Below the pieces are notes generated by a model that ran no database searches, was not told where the DNA came from, and worked only from the letters and a program-made list of their open reading frames with translations. Of a stretch of DNA of 47,581 nt, positions 35,576-44,416 are shown piece after piece. The position numbers and the translations under genes were made by a program. The stretch spans positions 1 to 47,581 of the forward strand of contig JBNKDD010000009.1 in NCBI GenBank assembly GCA_050288085.1, given 5' to 3'. This DNA is from JBNKDD01 sp050288085 (GTDB taxonomy: Bacteria > Chloroflexota > Anaerolineae > Aggregatilineales > UBA3940). Position 1 is the stretch's first letter. Every line of letters starts with the position of its first letter.

Positions 35576-35923
35576 GACTTCTTGCTCGTGTATTGTTCCT
35601 GAGGTTTGAGCAACTAGATTATACCGTGTTCGCCTGTTTGAAGAGAGAATTGATATATTTCTCTTATAAGCAGACCAGATGATAGGTATAAAAACTTGAG
35701 AAAAGGCAGGGGACATCCACTACACCCACGCCAGGGAGATTAGTCGAAAGCAGCCACCATGAATGAACTTCGCAGTATGAAACCGCGAATATTCATTATG
35801 ATCTCTGATCGTTCGTAACTCCGGGGTAGTGATAGCCTGGATGAAATGTTGATGTTACAATTCAATCACCCCAAAATACTCAACCTTCGTCCATATTATA
35901 ATAAATTTCAATGAGGGGTCACA
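35576..35923. other. Divergent intergenic region between kinase and HD-protein genes
   Basis: 348 bp without a supported coding sequence. The only promoter-like element is TATAAT at 35897-35902 in an AT-rich stretch, 21 bp before the HD-protein ATG, with no good -35. A TGAGGGG ribosome site follows. The kinase promoter on the other strand is not evident. Confidence 0.45.
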
Positions 35924-36466
35924 ATGTCACTACCATCCCGTGAAGAGTCAGAACAATTATTACAAAAGTACATCAAGAATGAGGCCCTGCTGCATCACTG
36001 CCACATGGTGGCTGTGGCTATGCAAGCCTATGCCGAGCAGCTTGGAGAGGATCAAGAACTGTGGTATCAGGCTGGGTTGTTACATGACCTGGATTGGGAA
36101 GCATATCCTGATGAGCATCCCCACCGGGCCGTCAATGAATTCCTGGTTGATTACCCGGAAGCGCTGCTTAATGCGGTTCTGGCTCACGGGCCTGAACTGA
36201 CCGGTAAGGAACCGGAAGAGCCGATAGAACGCTACCTGTATGCCTGTGATGAAATATCCGGGTTCCTTCATGCTTATGCATTGATGCGGCCTGAGGGATT
36301 TGAGGGGATGAAAGCCAGCAAGGTGCGGAAAAGACTCAAGGATAAATCCTTCGCGGCCAACGTCAACCGTGATGATATCCAGAAGGGGTTTGATCTGATC
36401 CAAAAGGAACCGGCAGAACATATCCAATTCTTGATAGAGGTTTTCAACAACTGGGACGAAAATTAA
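35924..36466 (+). CDS. HD-domain protein (HDIG-type phosphohydrolase-like)
   Basis: 180 residues. The metal-site motifs are CHMVAVAMQAYAEQLG (first His), AGLLHDLDWEAYPDEHP (His-Asp pair), then the later His in LAHGPELTG and the Asp in YACDEISGFLHAYALMRP. This is the HD-superfamily arrangement of small bacterial phosphohydrolases; substrates are not predictable. GAGGGG lies just before the ATG. It is followed by a two-part hairpin terminator and appears monocistronic. It is convergent with nothing and divergent from the GAF kinase. Confidence 0.85.
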   Translation: MSLPSREESEQLLQKYIKNEALLHHCHMVAVAMQAYAEQLGEDQELWYQAGLLHDLDWEAYPDEHPHRAVNEFLVDYPEALLNAVLAHGPELTGKEPEEPIERYLYACDEISGFLHAYALMRPEGFEGMKASKVRKRLKDKSFAANVNRDDIQKGFDLIQKEPAEHIQFLIEVFNNWDEN

Positions 36467-36505
36467 CGTTATCCCCACGCGCAAGCGCAGCGGGGGATTA
36501 AGATC

Positions 36506-36555
36506 AGATTTTGACCGCTCCCGCGAATAAACTTCGCGGTTCCCGTTCAAAATCT
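36506..36555 (+). terminator. Two-tier hairpin terminator after the HD gene
   Basis: Outer stem AGATTTTGA (36506-36514) with TCAAAATCT (36547-36555); inner perfect hairpin CCGCGAA/TTCGCGG; followed by TTTACC. A separate small GC-rich hairpin (CCCC...GGGG) lies just before it. Confidence 0.75.
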
Positions 36556-36655
36556 TTACCTTAGCCGCGATGTTCAATCGTAGAGTTGCTACCGTAGGCA
36601 ACAGACTGTTAGAACGCCGTAGTGTAATCGTCTGGGAAAACCACCCCAGAGACGG

Positions 36656-36661
36656 TATACT
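36656..36661 (+). promoter_or_regulatory. -10 element giving a near-leaderless LysM-protein mRNA
   Basis: TATACT nine bases before the ATG at 36671, with no Shine-Dalgarno between. The same hexamer and layout precede the lipoprotein gene at 31141. Confidence 0.4.
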
Positions 36662-36670
36662 GCCACCGCC

Positions 36671-37747
36671 ATGAATAAATTTGATTTATCAAGTATGGAT
36701 CGCCGCCAGTTAACCACCGTGATCGTTGGTGTGGTGGTTGCGCTGTCAGCCATTGTTGGGTTGATTATCGTCCTGACGCAGGGCGGTGATTCGCCTGGGC
36801 GGGCGGAAGCAACAGCCGATGTGCTGCCCAGCACCACGCCTACACCATCACCCAGTGCGACTGCGGGGCCACCAACGGACACGCCCACACCCGCAGCCAC
36901 GCCAACGTTGGAACCGTATCAGCACGCTGTCCAGGCTGAAGAGACCTTGCTGTACATTATCCAACAGTATGGCTATCTCGATCTGGCGATCGTGCCGGAG
37001 ATACTGGTCTTAAACGGCATGGCAAATGAAAACGATCTGCAAGTCGGGCAGACGTTGTTGATCCCCCGCCAGACGCCCACCCCCGGCGCAGCGCCGACTT
37101 CATCCGGGGAAGAGGGCACGGAGGGTGAAGCCGTTGCCTCAAGCGGTGGGGGTGGTGGGGCCATCGAATACACGGACTGCACGACAGAAAATCGCTGCAT
37201 CTCGCCGGATGGACAGTACTGGATTCATATCGTCCAGGAAGGGGATACGCCATCAGGAATTGCTCATGCCTATAACTCCCGCGTTCCGGCGGTGTTAGAG
37301 GCAAATGGCCTGAATGAAAATTCACTACTTTCGTTGGGACAGCAAATCTACGTCCCGATCCTGGTCACCCTGACACCGACACTCACCCCAACCGGCGGCC
37401 CCGGTTCAACTGCGACTCCCACCCCAACTCTCAGCCCACCGATGCTGTTAGCTCCGGCTAACGAATCGGAGATAGCACGCGGAGAGCCGGTCGTCTTGCA
37501 ATGGGTTCCTACCCGTTCCCTGGAGGGCAATCAGCATTACCTGGTGGTGGTGCGCAACCTGGATACCGGTGAGGAATTCCGCGCCACAACGCGCAGCAAT
37601 GCCTATCATCTGCCGGAAGATTTACAGCCGGGAGTAGGCCAATCAACAAATTACGAGTGGCAGATCGTGGTCATTGATGGCAAGTCGCCCGACTCGCCGG
37701 TGGTTGGCGGTCAAGGCGGTATCTGGACATTCAGTTGGGGGGGATAA
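36671..37747 (+). CDS. Membrane-anchored protein with two LysM domains
   Basis: 358 residues. One N-terminal membrane segment (about 15-37, VIVGVVVALSAIVGLIIVL) acts as signal anchor. A Pro/Thr-rich spacer follows. LysM 1 spans about 82-133 (HAVQAEETLLYIIQQYGYLD ... NDLQVGQTLLIP). LysM 2 spans about 178-230 (IHIVQEGDTPSGIAHAYNSR ... LSLGQQIYVP). A second Thr/Pro linker leads to a C-terminal beta-sandwich-like region with VVLQWVPTRSLEG and YEWQIVVIDG, Fn3-like in character. LysM binds N-acetylglucosamine polymers, so a cell-surface role is likely. The C-terminus ends FSWGG. No ribosome site is seen; a TATACT lies close upstream. Confidence 0.85.
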   Translation: MNKFDLSSMDRRQLTTVIVGVVVALSAIVGLIIVLTQGGDSPGRAEATADVLPSTTPTPSPSATAGPPTDTPTPAATPTLEPYQHAVQAEETLLYIIQQYGYLDLAIVPEILVLNGMANENDLQVGQTLLIPRQTPTPGAAPTSSGEEGTEGEAVASSGGGGGAIEYTDCTTENRCISPDGQYWIHIVQEGDTPSGIAHAYNSRVPAVLEANGLNENSLLSLGQQIYVPILVTLTPTLTPTGGPGSTATPTPTLSPPMLLAPANESEIARGEPVVLQWVPTRSLEGNQHYLVVVRNLDTGEEFRATTRSNAYHLPEDLQPGVGQSTNYEWQIVVIDGKSPDSPVVGGQGGIWTFSWGG

Positions 37748-37878
37748 TCCCCCCTTCCCCTGACAGTACCAAACAAGATGGTCGTCTACAGACTGCTTCC
37801 ATGCTGCAATGCTTTGTTATCCACAGCGTATAGCATCATGAAAGTTGAACCTTCTCTCTCCTGCAAATAAGGCAATCT

Positions 37879-38865
37879 ATGAGGCGAATAGCACCGGGCC
37901 TGATGTTGTTCTTTCTCGCTCCCATACTTGGTGAACTGGTATCTGGAACCCTCTCACCCCTGGAATTTTTCAACCCGCTGATCTTCCTGATCACGATAGT
38001 ACCCTATGGCTGTGCGGCGCTGATCACGCACGAGGTGATGACCCGCCGTATGAAGGGGCTGGTTAGCCTACTACTATTGGGGCTGGCCTATGGCCTGTTC
38101 TTTGAGGGGATCATTACCCGTGTGATCTTCAACCCAAATTGGGAGGGCCTGGGTGCACTGGCCGAGTATGGACATGTCTACGGGGTGAACTGGACATTGG
38201 CTATTGGCCTGGTGCACTTCCACTGCGTGATCAGTATTCTGGCCGCCATCCTGTTAACCGAGATGATGTATCCATCGCGCCGCCACGAAAGCTGGATCAG
38301 CAAGCCACTGTTGATCGGCTGCGTGATTGCCCTGCCTGCGTGGACAATTGTGTTGGCGCTGTTGTCTCCTTATATGCCTCCGCTGCCTGGGGCGATCCTG
38401 GTGGTGCTGCTGACCGCAGCCCTGGTCTTTGCAGCGCTGCGGATTCCAGAGCAGCCGTTCACACCACATGGCTGCCCCACTCCACCCCCGATCGTGTTTG
38501 GTCTGTTGGGGGTGGTCAACATGTCACTGGTCATGGTTGGCGTATTCATCCTGCCTGAAATAGATATCCGCCCGCCGCTGGTAGTCACAATGCTGGCGCT
38601 GCTGGTGCTGGATATGGTGTCGTTTGCCCTGTTGATGCGCTGGTCAGATAGCGGTGCCGCCTGGGATGACCGGCACCGCTTTGCGTTGATTGTGGGTTTG
38701 CTCTCGTTTTTTATCCTGTTTGGGTTTGTACAGGATATCGGAGAGAGCTTCACAGGGAGCAGCATCGTTAGTGTGGTGACCGTAGTTTTGTTATGGCGGT
38801 TAGGGCGGCGGGTCACTACTGACTCATCAGCTTCCCTACTGCACGGTAAAGGTGGCCTTCAGTAA
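37879..38865 (+). CDS. Polytopic membrane protein, function unknown
   Basis: 328 residues with about nine or ten hydrophobic helices, short loops and few charges. I recognise no named family. Visible features include an N-terminal signal-like helix (APGLMLFFLAPILGELVSG), a conserved-looking ALITHEVMTRR loop and GLFFEGIITRVIFNPNW. The latter kind of segment (E, R and N in a helix break) may mark an active or transport site. AAGGCAATCT precedes the ATG. Its last 30 bp overlap the 3' end of the GH3 gene on the opposite strand, so the two transcripts are convergent and partly antisense. Confidence 0.75.
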   Translation: MRRIAPGLMLFFLAPILGELVSGTLSPLEFFNPLIFLITIVPYGCAALITHEVMTRRMKGLVSLLLLGLAYGLFFEGIITRVIFNPNWEGLGALAEYGHVYGVNWTLAIGLVHFHCVISILAAILLTEMMYPSRRHESWISKPLLIGCVIALPAWTIVLALLSPYMPPLPGAILVVLLTAALVFAALRIPEQPFTPHGCPTPPPIVFGLLGVVNMSLVMVGVFILPEIDIRPPLVVTMLALLVLDMVSFALLMRWSDSGAAWDDRHRFALIVGLLSFFILFGFVQDIGESFTGSSIVSVVTVVLLWRLGRRVTTDSSASLLHGKGGLQ

Positions 38866-41016
38866 ATCCTCAGCCCGTGACGAACTGCCGACCATCACCT
38901 CGAACTCGCCCGGTTCGACGACGATCTCCAGGGCTTGATTGACCAGCGCCAGTTGATCATAGGCGACGGTCAGGGTGACGGTTTGTTTCTCGCCGGGGTT
39001 CAACTCGACTCGTTGGAATGCCTTGAGTTCCTTGATGGGTGTGGTCACCGAGCTGTAAACATCGTTGATGTAAAGCTGTACGATCTCCGTCCCGGTACGT
39101 TGTCCGGTATTCTCCACGTCGATTTTGACCTGTAAAGTTTCGCTTTCCCCTAATTCCTTTGCCCCAAGCGATAAATTGCTGTAAGCAAAAGTCGTGTAGC
39201 TCAGGCCATAACCGAAAGCATACAGCGAATCGGATGGCATATCGACGTAGCTGGACGCGTGCCAGCCGGGTATCTGGTTGTAATAAACCGGCTGTTGGCC
39301 CACGTGATATGGGAAGGAAATAGACAGTTTGCCGCCGGGGTTGACATCGCCAAATAGAATGCTGGCTACGGCACTGCCGCCTTCTGAGCCGGGGTTCCAG
39401 GCTTCCAACACGGCGGGGATATTCTCGGCGATCCAGGGGATGGACAGCGGTTTGCCGTTGATCAGCACCACGACAACCGGTGTGCCGGTAGCATATACCG
39501 CTTCCACCAACTGCTGCTGCCCGCCGCTCAAATCGAGGTTAGCCCGGTCGCGTACTTCACCGTTCTGGGCGAGAGTATCGCCCACCACGACGATGGCAAC
39601 TTCGGCCTGCCGGGCCAGTTCTACCGCTTCACCAATGCCGGACGGATCGGGGTCGTACATGTCGCAGCCACGAGCATAATCTACCCGGCAGTCTGCACCC
39701 ACCCGGTTACGAATACCGGCCAGCACGGTGACGGTATCCGCATGGGTGGTCGATTGGATATATTTCTCGCCGTTCATAGCCGCTTCCAACGTATCGATGC
39801 TGCTCCAATCACCAAGCTGGGACACGATATCATCGGCATTGGGGCCAATAACGGCAATCCGCCGGATGGTGTCATTGAGCGGTAACAGATCGCCCTCGTT
39901 TTTCAACAATACGATTGATTGAACGGCGGCTTCAAGAGACGCGGCGCGGTGTTCGGCACAGTTGATGATAACCGGCCCCTTATCCAGATCGGGGTAGCGA
40001 TTGTCATCAAACAGGCCCAATTCAAATTTGAGCCGGAGGATTCGGCGGCAGGCTTCGTCGATGGCGGCTGTATCGAGTTTACCCTCGTCGATAAGCTGTA
40101 AGGCCGCGTCGTAAAACTCAGGTGTGCTCATCATCATGTCGTTGCCCGCGTCTACCGCCAGTTGGGACGCTTCTTTGATGGTGGCACAAACCATCTGCTC
40201 GGTGTGCATCCGGCCAATGTTATTCCAGTCGGTCACGACAAAGCCATCAAATCCCCAGGTTTCTTTGAGCACCTCGGTCAGCAGCCAATGATTGGCGGTG
40301 CAGGGCAGTCCATCGATGGTCTGGTAGCCGGTCATGATGGTGGCACAACCTGCCTTGACGGCTTCTTGAAATGGCTTCAGATACAGCGATAACAGGCTGC
40401 GGCAGGTTAACTCGGCTTCGTAAGAATCGCGCCCGCCCTGGCTGCCGGGATATCCGGCGTAATGCTTGGGACAGGCCAGGATCGTATCGGAGTCGGATAA
40501 GCTCTGGCCCTGGTAGCCCTTGATGAGCGCGCTGCCCAGCACACCGATCAGATAGGGGTCTTCGCCGAATGTCTCATCGATCCGCCCCCACCGGAGATCA
40601 CGGGCTGTACCCAGCACCGGCGAGAAAGTCCAGTGCATGCCGGTAGCGGCGGCTTCCCTGGCGGTGATCTGCCCTACTTCTTCGATCAGGCTGGGATTCC
40701 ATGAGCATGACAAAGCGAGTTGGGTGGGGAATACGGTGGCATCAGGCCAGAAAGCATGGCCGTGAATCGCATCAATGCCAAAGATGAGTGGGATACCCAG
40801 CCGGGTCTGAGCGGCTGCCTTCTGCAATTCGACCGTCTCTTCTCCGACAATGTGCAGGAACGACCCGATATGCTTCTCGTTCAACAGCTTCACCGGATCG
40901 AACCGGCCATCCACCTGGCACATCTGCCCGATCTTTTCTTCGATGGTCATCCGGCCCAGCAAATCTTCGACACGGTCTTCGGTGGGATATTGGGAGCCCT
41001 GATAAATGGTTGGCAT
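38836..41016 (-). CDS. Glycoside hydrolase family 3 (beta-glucosidase-like)
   Basis: 726 residues, full length for the BglX-type three-domain GH3. The N-terminal TIM-barrel carries GFDGFVVTDWNN with the nucleophile Asp263, plus the GH3 landmarks CPKHYAGYPGSQGG and MTGYQTIDG. The alpha/beta sandwich follows, with the likely acid/base Glu in NPGSEGGSA. The C-terminal Fn3-like domain (ELGESETLQVKIDVENTGQR, ...GEFEVMVGSSS) completes it. It cleaves terminal beta-linked glucose or similar sugars. No signal peptide is present, so it should act inside the cell on imported oligosaccharides. A strong AGGAGG precedes the ATG. No sugar transporter is adjacent. Confidence 0.95.
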   Translation of the reverse strand: MPTIYQGSQYPTEDRVEDLLGRMTIEEKIGQMCQVDGRFDPVKLLNEKHIGSFLHIVGEETVELQKAAAQTRLGIPLIFGIDAIHGHAFWPDATVFPTQLALSCSWNPSLIEEVGQITAREAAATGMHWTFSPVLGTARDLRWGRIDETFGEDPYLIGVLGSALIKGYQGQSLSDSDTILACPKHYAGYPGSQGGRDSYEAELTCRSLLSLYLKPFQEAVKAGCATIMTGYQTIDGLPCTANHWLLTEVLKETWGFDGFVVTDWNNIGRMHTEQMVCATIKEASQLAVDAGNDMMMSTPEFYDAALQLIDEGKLDTAAIDEACRRILRLKFELGLFDDNRYPDLDKGPVIINCAEHRAASLEAAVQSIVLLKNEGDLLPLNDTIRRIAVIGPNADDIVSQLGDWSSIDTLEAAMNGEKYIQSTTHADTVTVLAGIRNRVGADCRVDYARGCDMYDPDPSGIGEAVELARQAEVAIVVVGDTLAQNGEVRDRANLDLSGGQQQLVEAVYATGTPVVVVLINGKPLSIPWIAENIPAVLEAWNPGSEGGSAVASILFGDVNPGGKLSISFPYHVGQQPVYYNQIPGWHASSYVDMPSDSLYAFGYGLSYTTFAYSNLSLGAKELGESETLQVKIDVENTGQRTGTEIVQLYINDVYSSVTTPIKELKAFQRVELNPGEKQTVTLTVAYDQLALVNQALEIVVEPGEFEVMVGSSSRAEDLLKATFTVQ

Positions 41017-41093
41017 ACTTAACCTCCTGTGATTCGCATGACAATGATGAAATGGGTGTTACTGCGGAAAAAGTGAAGGTGATCAGTTACACC

Positions 41094-41855
41094 TTATGAT
41101 TGCTTCGTTTGAAGAATTTCCTTAAGCGCCTGGCCTAACGGCGATTCATCTACAAGGTTAACCGGTAATGCCCCTGATGCATCTGGGATATCAACTCTTG
41201 CTCCCCTAAACAACAAGAGACGGGATACCGCTTTAGCATATCTTCCCATGTGTTCAGCAACTTCATGTAATGGAGTACGTCCGTTCAGAGTAATCGCATT
41301 AACATCGGCTCCTGCGTCAATCAATGTTCGGATGAGCCGCTTGTAAAGTATGAATCTTCGAGCAGCTACGTGCAGCGGGGTTGATCCATCCTGTGATTGA
41401 CTATTTGGGTTGGCACCACGGGACAAAAGTAATTCAACAGTAGATAGAGAGCTTCTATAGACTGCCTGGTGTAATGCTGTCCATCCAACAGGATAGACTT
41501 GAATGGTCCTAGAAGTACGAATAGTAACATTTGGGTCAACATTGTGATCCAATAACCAAATAATACAGGCATCATCCCAGGTAGAATGCAGTGGGTGCTG
41601 ACCCAGGTAATCCCAAATATCAATCACTGCACCGGTGTCAATAAGAGCATTCGCCTTATCGAGGTCTTTAGAATATTGGATGGCATGATGAATCGGTGTT
41701 GTACCTGAATTGGAAACAGCATTAGCATCATCTCCCGCCTTCAATCTTTTGACAACATCATCCAAAGTGCCTTCGAAAATAGCATAGAACAGCTCAAAAG
41801 ATTTTGGGAACTTAGGTCTCATAAAGGCCCTGTGTTTTGCTGTATTCGTTCTCAT
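41094..41855 (-). CDS. Ankyrin-repeat protein
   Basis: 253 residues with about six ankyrin repeats, recognisable by G-TPIHHAI, GQHPLHSTWDD, GWTALHQAVYRSSLSTVELL, GSTPLHVAARRFI and GRTPLHEVAEHMG. The N-terminal 20 residues are basic and unrelated. There is no signal peptide, membrane segment or catalytic domain, so it is a binding module only. The coding sequence looks clearly more AT-rich than the flanking glycosidase and epimerase genes, which may point to later acquisition (impression, not measured). AGGGAAC precedes the ATG. It stands alone, downstream of no promoter I can identify. Confidence 0.88.
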   Translation of the reverse strand: MRTNTAKHRAFMRPKFPKSFELFYAIFEGTLDDVVKRLKAGDDANAVSNSGTTPIHHAIQYSKDLDKANALIDTGAVIDIWDYLGQHPLHSTWDDACIIWLLDHNVDPNVTIRTSRTIQVYPVGWTALHQAVYRSSLSTVELLLSRGANPNSQSQDGSTPLHVAARRFILYKRLIRTLIDAGADVNAITLNGRTPLHEVAEHMGRYAKAVSRLLLFRGARVDIPDASGALPVNLVDESPLGQALKEILQTKQS

Positions 41856-42059
41856 TTGTTCCCTACTTCACACTGCCTCGACATTTTACCTTAACAAGTT
41901 GATGATTATAAGCCCCTGCGGCTTATTTTGGGTGGCTTCCCACATTTTGATCGGAATGCCTATTTTTGTGGAAAGTAAGTTGCATTGAAGATATGATCTA
42001 TTTGTACAGGTTTTGTACAGATATTCAGAATAATTTTTGGGAAGTAAGGAAGGAACAGT

Positions 42060-42986
42060 ATGCGGATCATTATCACCGGGGGAACCGGCCTGATCGGGCG
42101 GGCGCTGGTAGAAAGTCTGGCTGCCGACGGGCATGAGGTCATTGTATTGAGTCGTTCGCCGGAAAAAACAGAGGGGTTTCCGAGCAGCGTGCAGGTCGTC
42201 GGGTGGGATGCCCGGACGGCTGAGGGCTGGGGAGAACTGGTCAATGGGGCGGACGTGGTCGTCAATCTGGCAGGGGAGAGCATCGCCGGGAAAAATCCCC
42301 TTGCCGGTCGCTGGACCCCTGATCGTAAGCGCCGCATCCGCGAAAGCCGGGTACAGGCCGGTCAGGCCATCGTCCAGGCGATAGAAGCCGCTGCTAATAA
42401 ACCCGGCGTGCTGATCCAGGCGTCGGCGGTGGGTTATTACGGCCCCAGCGGTTACGAGGTGATCACGGAGCAATCAGCAGCAGGAGATGATTTCCTGGCA
42501 AGTGTCTGTCAGGATTGGGAAGCGGCTACAGCCCCGGTCGAGTCGATGGGGGTGAGGCGGGTAGTGCTGCGAACCGGTGTGGTGCTCAGTATGGAGGGCG
42601 GCGCTTTACCGTTGATGATGCTGCCTTTCCGTTTTGTGATAGCCGGTGGCCCGATGGGTGATGGGAAGCAGTGGGTTTCCTGGATTCACCTTCAGGATGA
42701 GATACGGGCGATCCGGTTCTTGCTAGAAAACGAATCCGCCCAGGGTGTTTATAACTTGAGTGCGCCTAATCCCCTTCAGAATGCTGACTTCAACCGGGCA
42801 ATTGGGCGGGTCATGAAGCGGCCTGCGGTCATGCCTGCGCCGGGGTTTGCGCTCAAGGCAGTATTGGGGGAAATGGCAACGACCGTTCTGGATGGTCAGC
42901 GGGTGGTTCCGACAAGGCTTCAAGAAGCGGGGTTCGAGTTTGAGTATACGGACGCCGAATCGGCGCTGCGGGACCTGTTGAAATAA
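42060..42986 (+). CDS. TIGR01777 family SDR epimerase
   Basis: 308 residues. The nucleotide-binding Rossmann motif TGGTGLIGRALVESL opens the protein. VVNLAGESIAG and the SAVGYYGPSG box, with the Tyr in the extended SDR position, follow. The C-terminal DUF1731-like end is present (MPAPGFALKAVLGEMATTVL, GFEFEYTDAESAL). The family resembles YfcH and sugar epimerases; its substrate is unknown. GGAAGGAAC precedes the ATG. The photolyase gene starts 4 nt after the stop. I recall TIGR01777 genes sitting beside photolyase genes in other bacteria, so cotranscription is likely. Confidence 0.92.
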   Translation: MRIIITGGTGLIGRALVESLAADGHEVIVLSRSPEKTEGFPSSVQVVGWDARTAEGWGELVNGADVVVNLAGESIAGKNPLAGRWTPDRKRRIRESRVQAGQAIVQAIEAAANKPGVLIQASAVGYYGPSGYEVITEQSAAGDDFLASVCQDWEAATAPVESMGVRRVVLRTGVVLSMEGGALPLMMLPFRFVIAGGPMGDGKQWVSWIHLQDEIRAIRFLLENESAQGVYNLSAPNPLQNADFNRAIGRVMKRPAVMPAPGFALKAVLGEMATTVLDGQRVVPTRLQEAGFEFEYTDAESALRDLLK

Positions 42987-42990
42987 TCAC

Positions 42991-44340
42991 ATGAAAACGG
43001 CGATCTGGTGGGTGCGGCGCGATCTACGACTGGCAGATAATCAGGCACTCGATGCGGCGTTGGAGCAGGCTGACAAAGTAATCCCGGTGTTTATTGTCGA
43101 TCCGGGACTGACCGGTTCGGCTTACTTCAGCGATAAACGATGGGCGTTTCTGGTGGAAGGGCTGCGCCAGCTTGATTCCGATCTGCGTGAGCGTGGCAGC
43201 CGACTGATCGTGCGGCGGGGTGATCCGGTCGAGGAGCCGGGTAAGCTGCTAACCGAAAGCGGCGCGGAAGCTATCTTCGCTGAAGAGGACTTTTCGCCCT
43301 ATGCCCGCCGCCGGGATCAGAAGGTCGCCAGCCGGTTTAGGCTGCATCTGCTGCCTGGTGGGTTGGTCGTTCAGCCGCCGGGGGTTGTCCTGAAAAAGGA
43401 TGGGACACCCTACACGGTATTCACACCATTCAGCAAGGTGTGGAAACAAAGATCATTGCCCTCCACGAGCGATATTCTCCCCTCGCCTGACAGCATCCGC
43501 ACACCATCAGGGATTGGCAGCGAAGTTTTACCGGATGAACTGGCATCGTTATTCTCCCCCGGTGAAGGAGAAGCTCAACGCCGTCTCAGTGCCTTTGTGG
43601 ATGGCGATCATCCGCCGGTCTATGCCTATGCCGATCAGCGTGACCGGATGGATTTAGCGGGGACTTCGACGCTATCTCCCTACATACGGTTTGGGATGGT
43701 ATCGGCGCGGCAGGTGGTTGTCGCAGCACAGGCGGCGATAGATCATGCACCGACGGCAGTTGCCCAACAAGGTGCAAAAATCTGGCTCAATGAACTGATC
43801 TGGCGGGAGTTTTACATCAACATCCTTTACCACTTCCCGCACGTCCGGGGGCGCAGTTTCCGCGAGCGATATGACTCGATTCCCTGGCGGAATGATGAGG
43901 ACGAGTTCGCGGCCTGGTGTGAGGGTCGAACCGGCTACCCGGTGGTCGATGCAGCCATGAGGCAGTTGGTTCAAACCGGGTGGATGCACAACCGCGCGCG
44001 GATGATAACGGCGTCGTTCCTGGTCAAAGACCTGTTGATCGATTGGCGGTGGGGTGAGCGGTTCTTTATGCAGCATCTTATTGATGGCGATCCGGCGGCG
44101 AATAATGGCGGCTGGCAGTGGACTGCCGGGACGGGAACCGACGCTGCGCCCTACTTCCGCGTGTTTAACCCGGTCAGCCAGGGGCAGAAATTTGATCCCG
44201 ATGGGGCGTATGTGCGGCGCTGGGTGGCCGAGCTAGCGGATGATCTGGAGTATCCAGATCCGATTGTTGATCACAGCATGGCCCGTGAACGGGCTTTAGA
44301 GGCATATAAACAAAGTAGGGATACGGAGCCCTCACCCTAA
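42991..44340 (+). CDS. phrB: Deoxyribodipyrimidine photo-lyase (class I)
   Basis: 449 residues. The N-terminal antenna domain begins IWWVRRDLRLADNQAL. The FAD domain has the class I motifs WLNELIWREFYINILYHFP, MHNRARMITASFLVKDLLID and WQWTAGTGTDAAPYFRVFNP, including the aromatic residues that line the dimer pocket. It repairs cyclobutane pyrimidine dimers with blue light. It is translated just after the epimerase gene, with a weak ribosome site suggesting coupling. The last residues (TEPSP) and the stop codon lie inside a dispersed hairpin repeat, so the repeat has set the C-terminus; the catalytic core is unaffected. Confidence 0.95.
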   Translation: MKTAIWWVRRDLRLADNQALDAALEQADKVIPVFIVDPGLTGSAYFSDKRWAFLVEGLRQLDSDLRERGSRLIVRRGDPVEEPGKLLTESGAEAIFAEEDFSPYARRRDQKVASRFRLHLLPGGLVVQPPGVVLKKDGTPYTVFTPFSKVWKQRSLPSTSDILPSPDSIRTPSGIGSEVLPDELASLFSPGEGEAQRRLSAFVDGDHPPVYAYADQRDRMDLAGTSTLSPYIRFGMVSARQVVVAAQAAIDHAPTAVAQQGAKIWLNELIWREFYINILYHFPHVRGRSFRERYDSIPWRNDEDEFAAWCEGRTGYPVVDAAMRQLVQTGWMHNRARMITASFLVKDLLIDWRWGERFFMQHLIDGDPAANNGGWQWTAGTGTDAAPYFRVFNPVSQGQKFDPDGAYVRRWVAELADDLEYPDPIVDHSMARERALEAYKQSRDTEPSP

Positions 44341-44386
44341 ATCCCTCTCCGATCTGCTTTGCAGATTTGGGAGAGGGACTTAAAAT
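44330..44386. repeat. Dispersed cruciform repeat at the photolyase stop
   Basis: Begins CCCTCACCCTAAATCC. Outer stem TCCCTCTCC (44342-44350) pairs with GGAGAGGGA (44370-44378); the inner hairpin is ATCTGC-ttt-GCAGAT. A truncated 5' half of the same type follows repeat copy 1 near 3692-3725. It could also terminate the convergent phrB and galT transcripts. Confidence 0.7.
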
Positions 44387-44416
44387 CTGTTTTGGCAAAG
44401 GTGTAATCGATACTAT

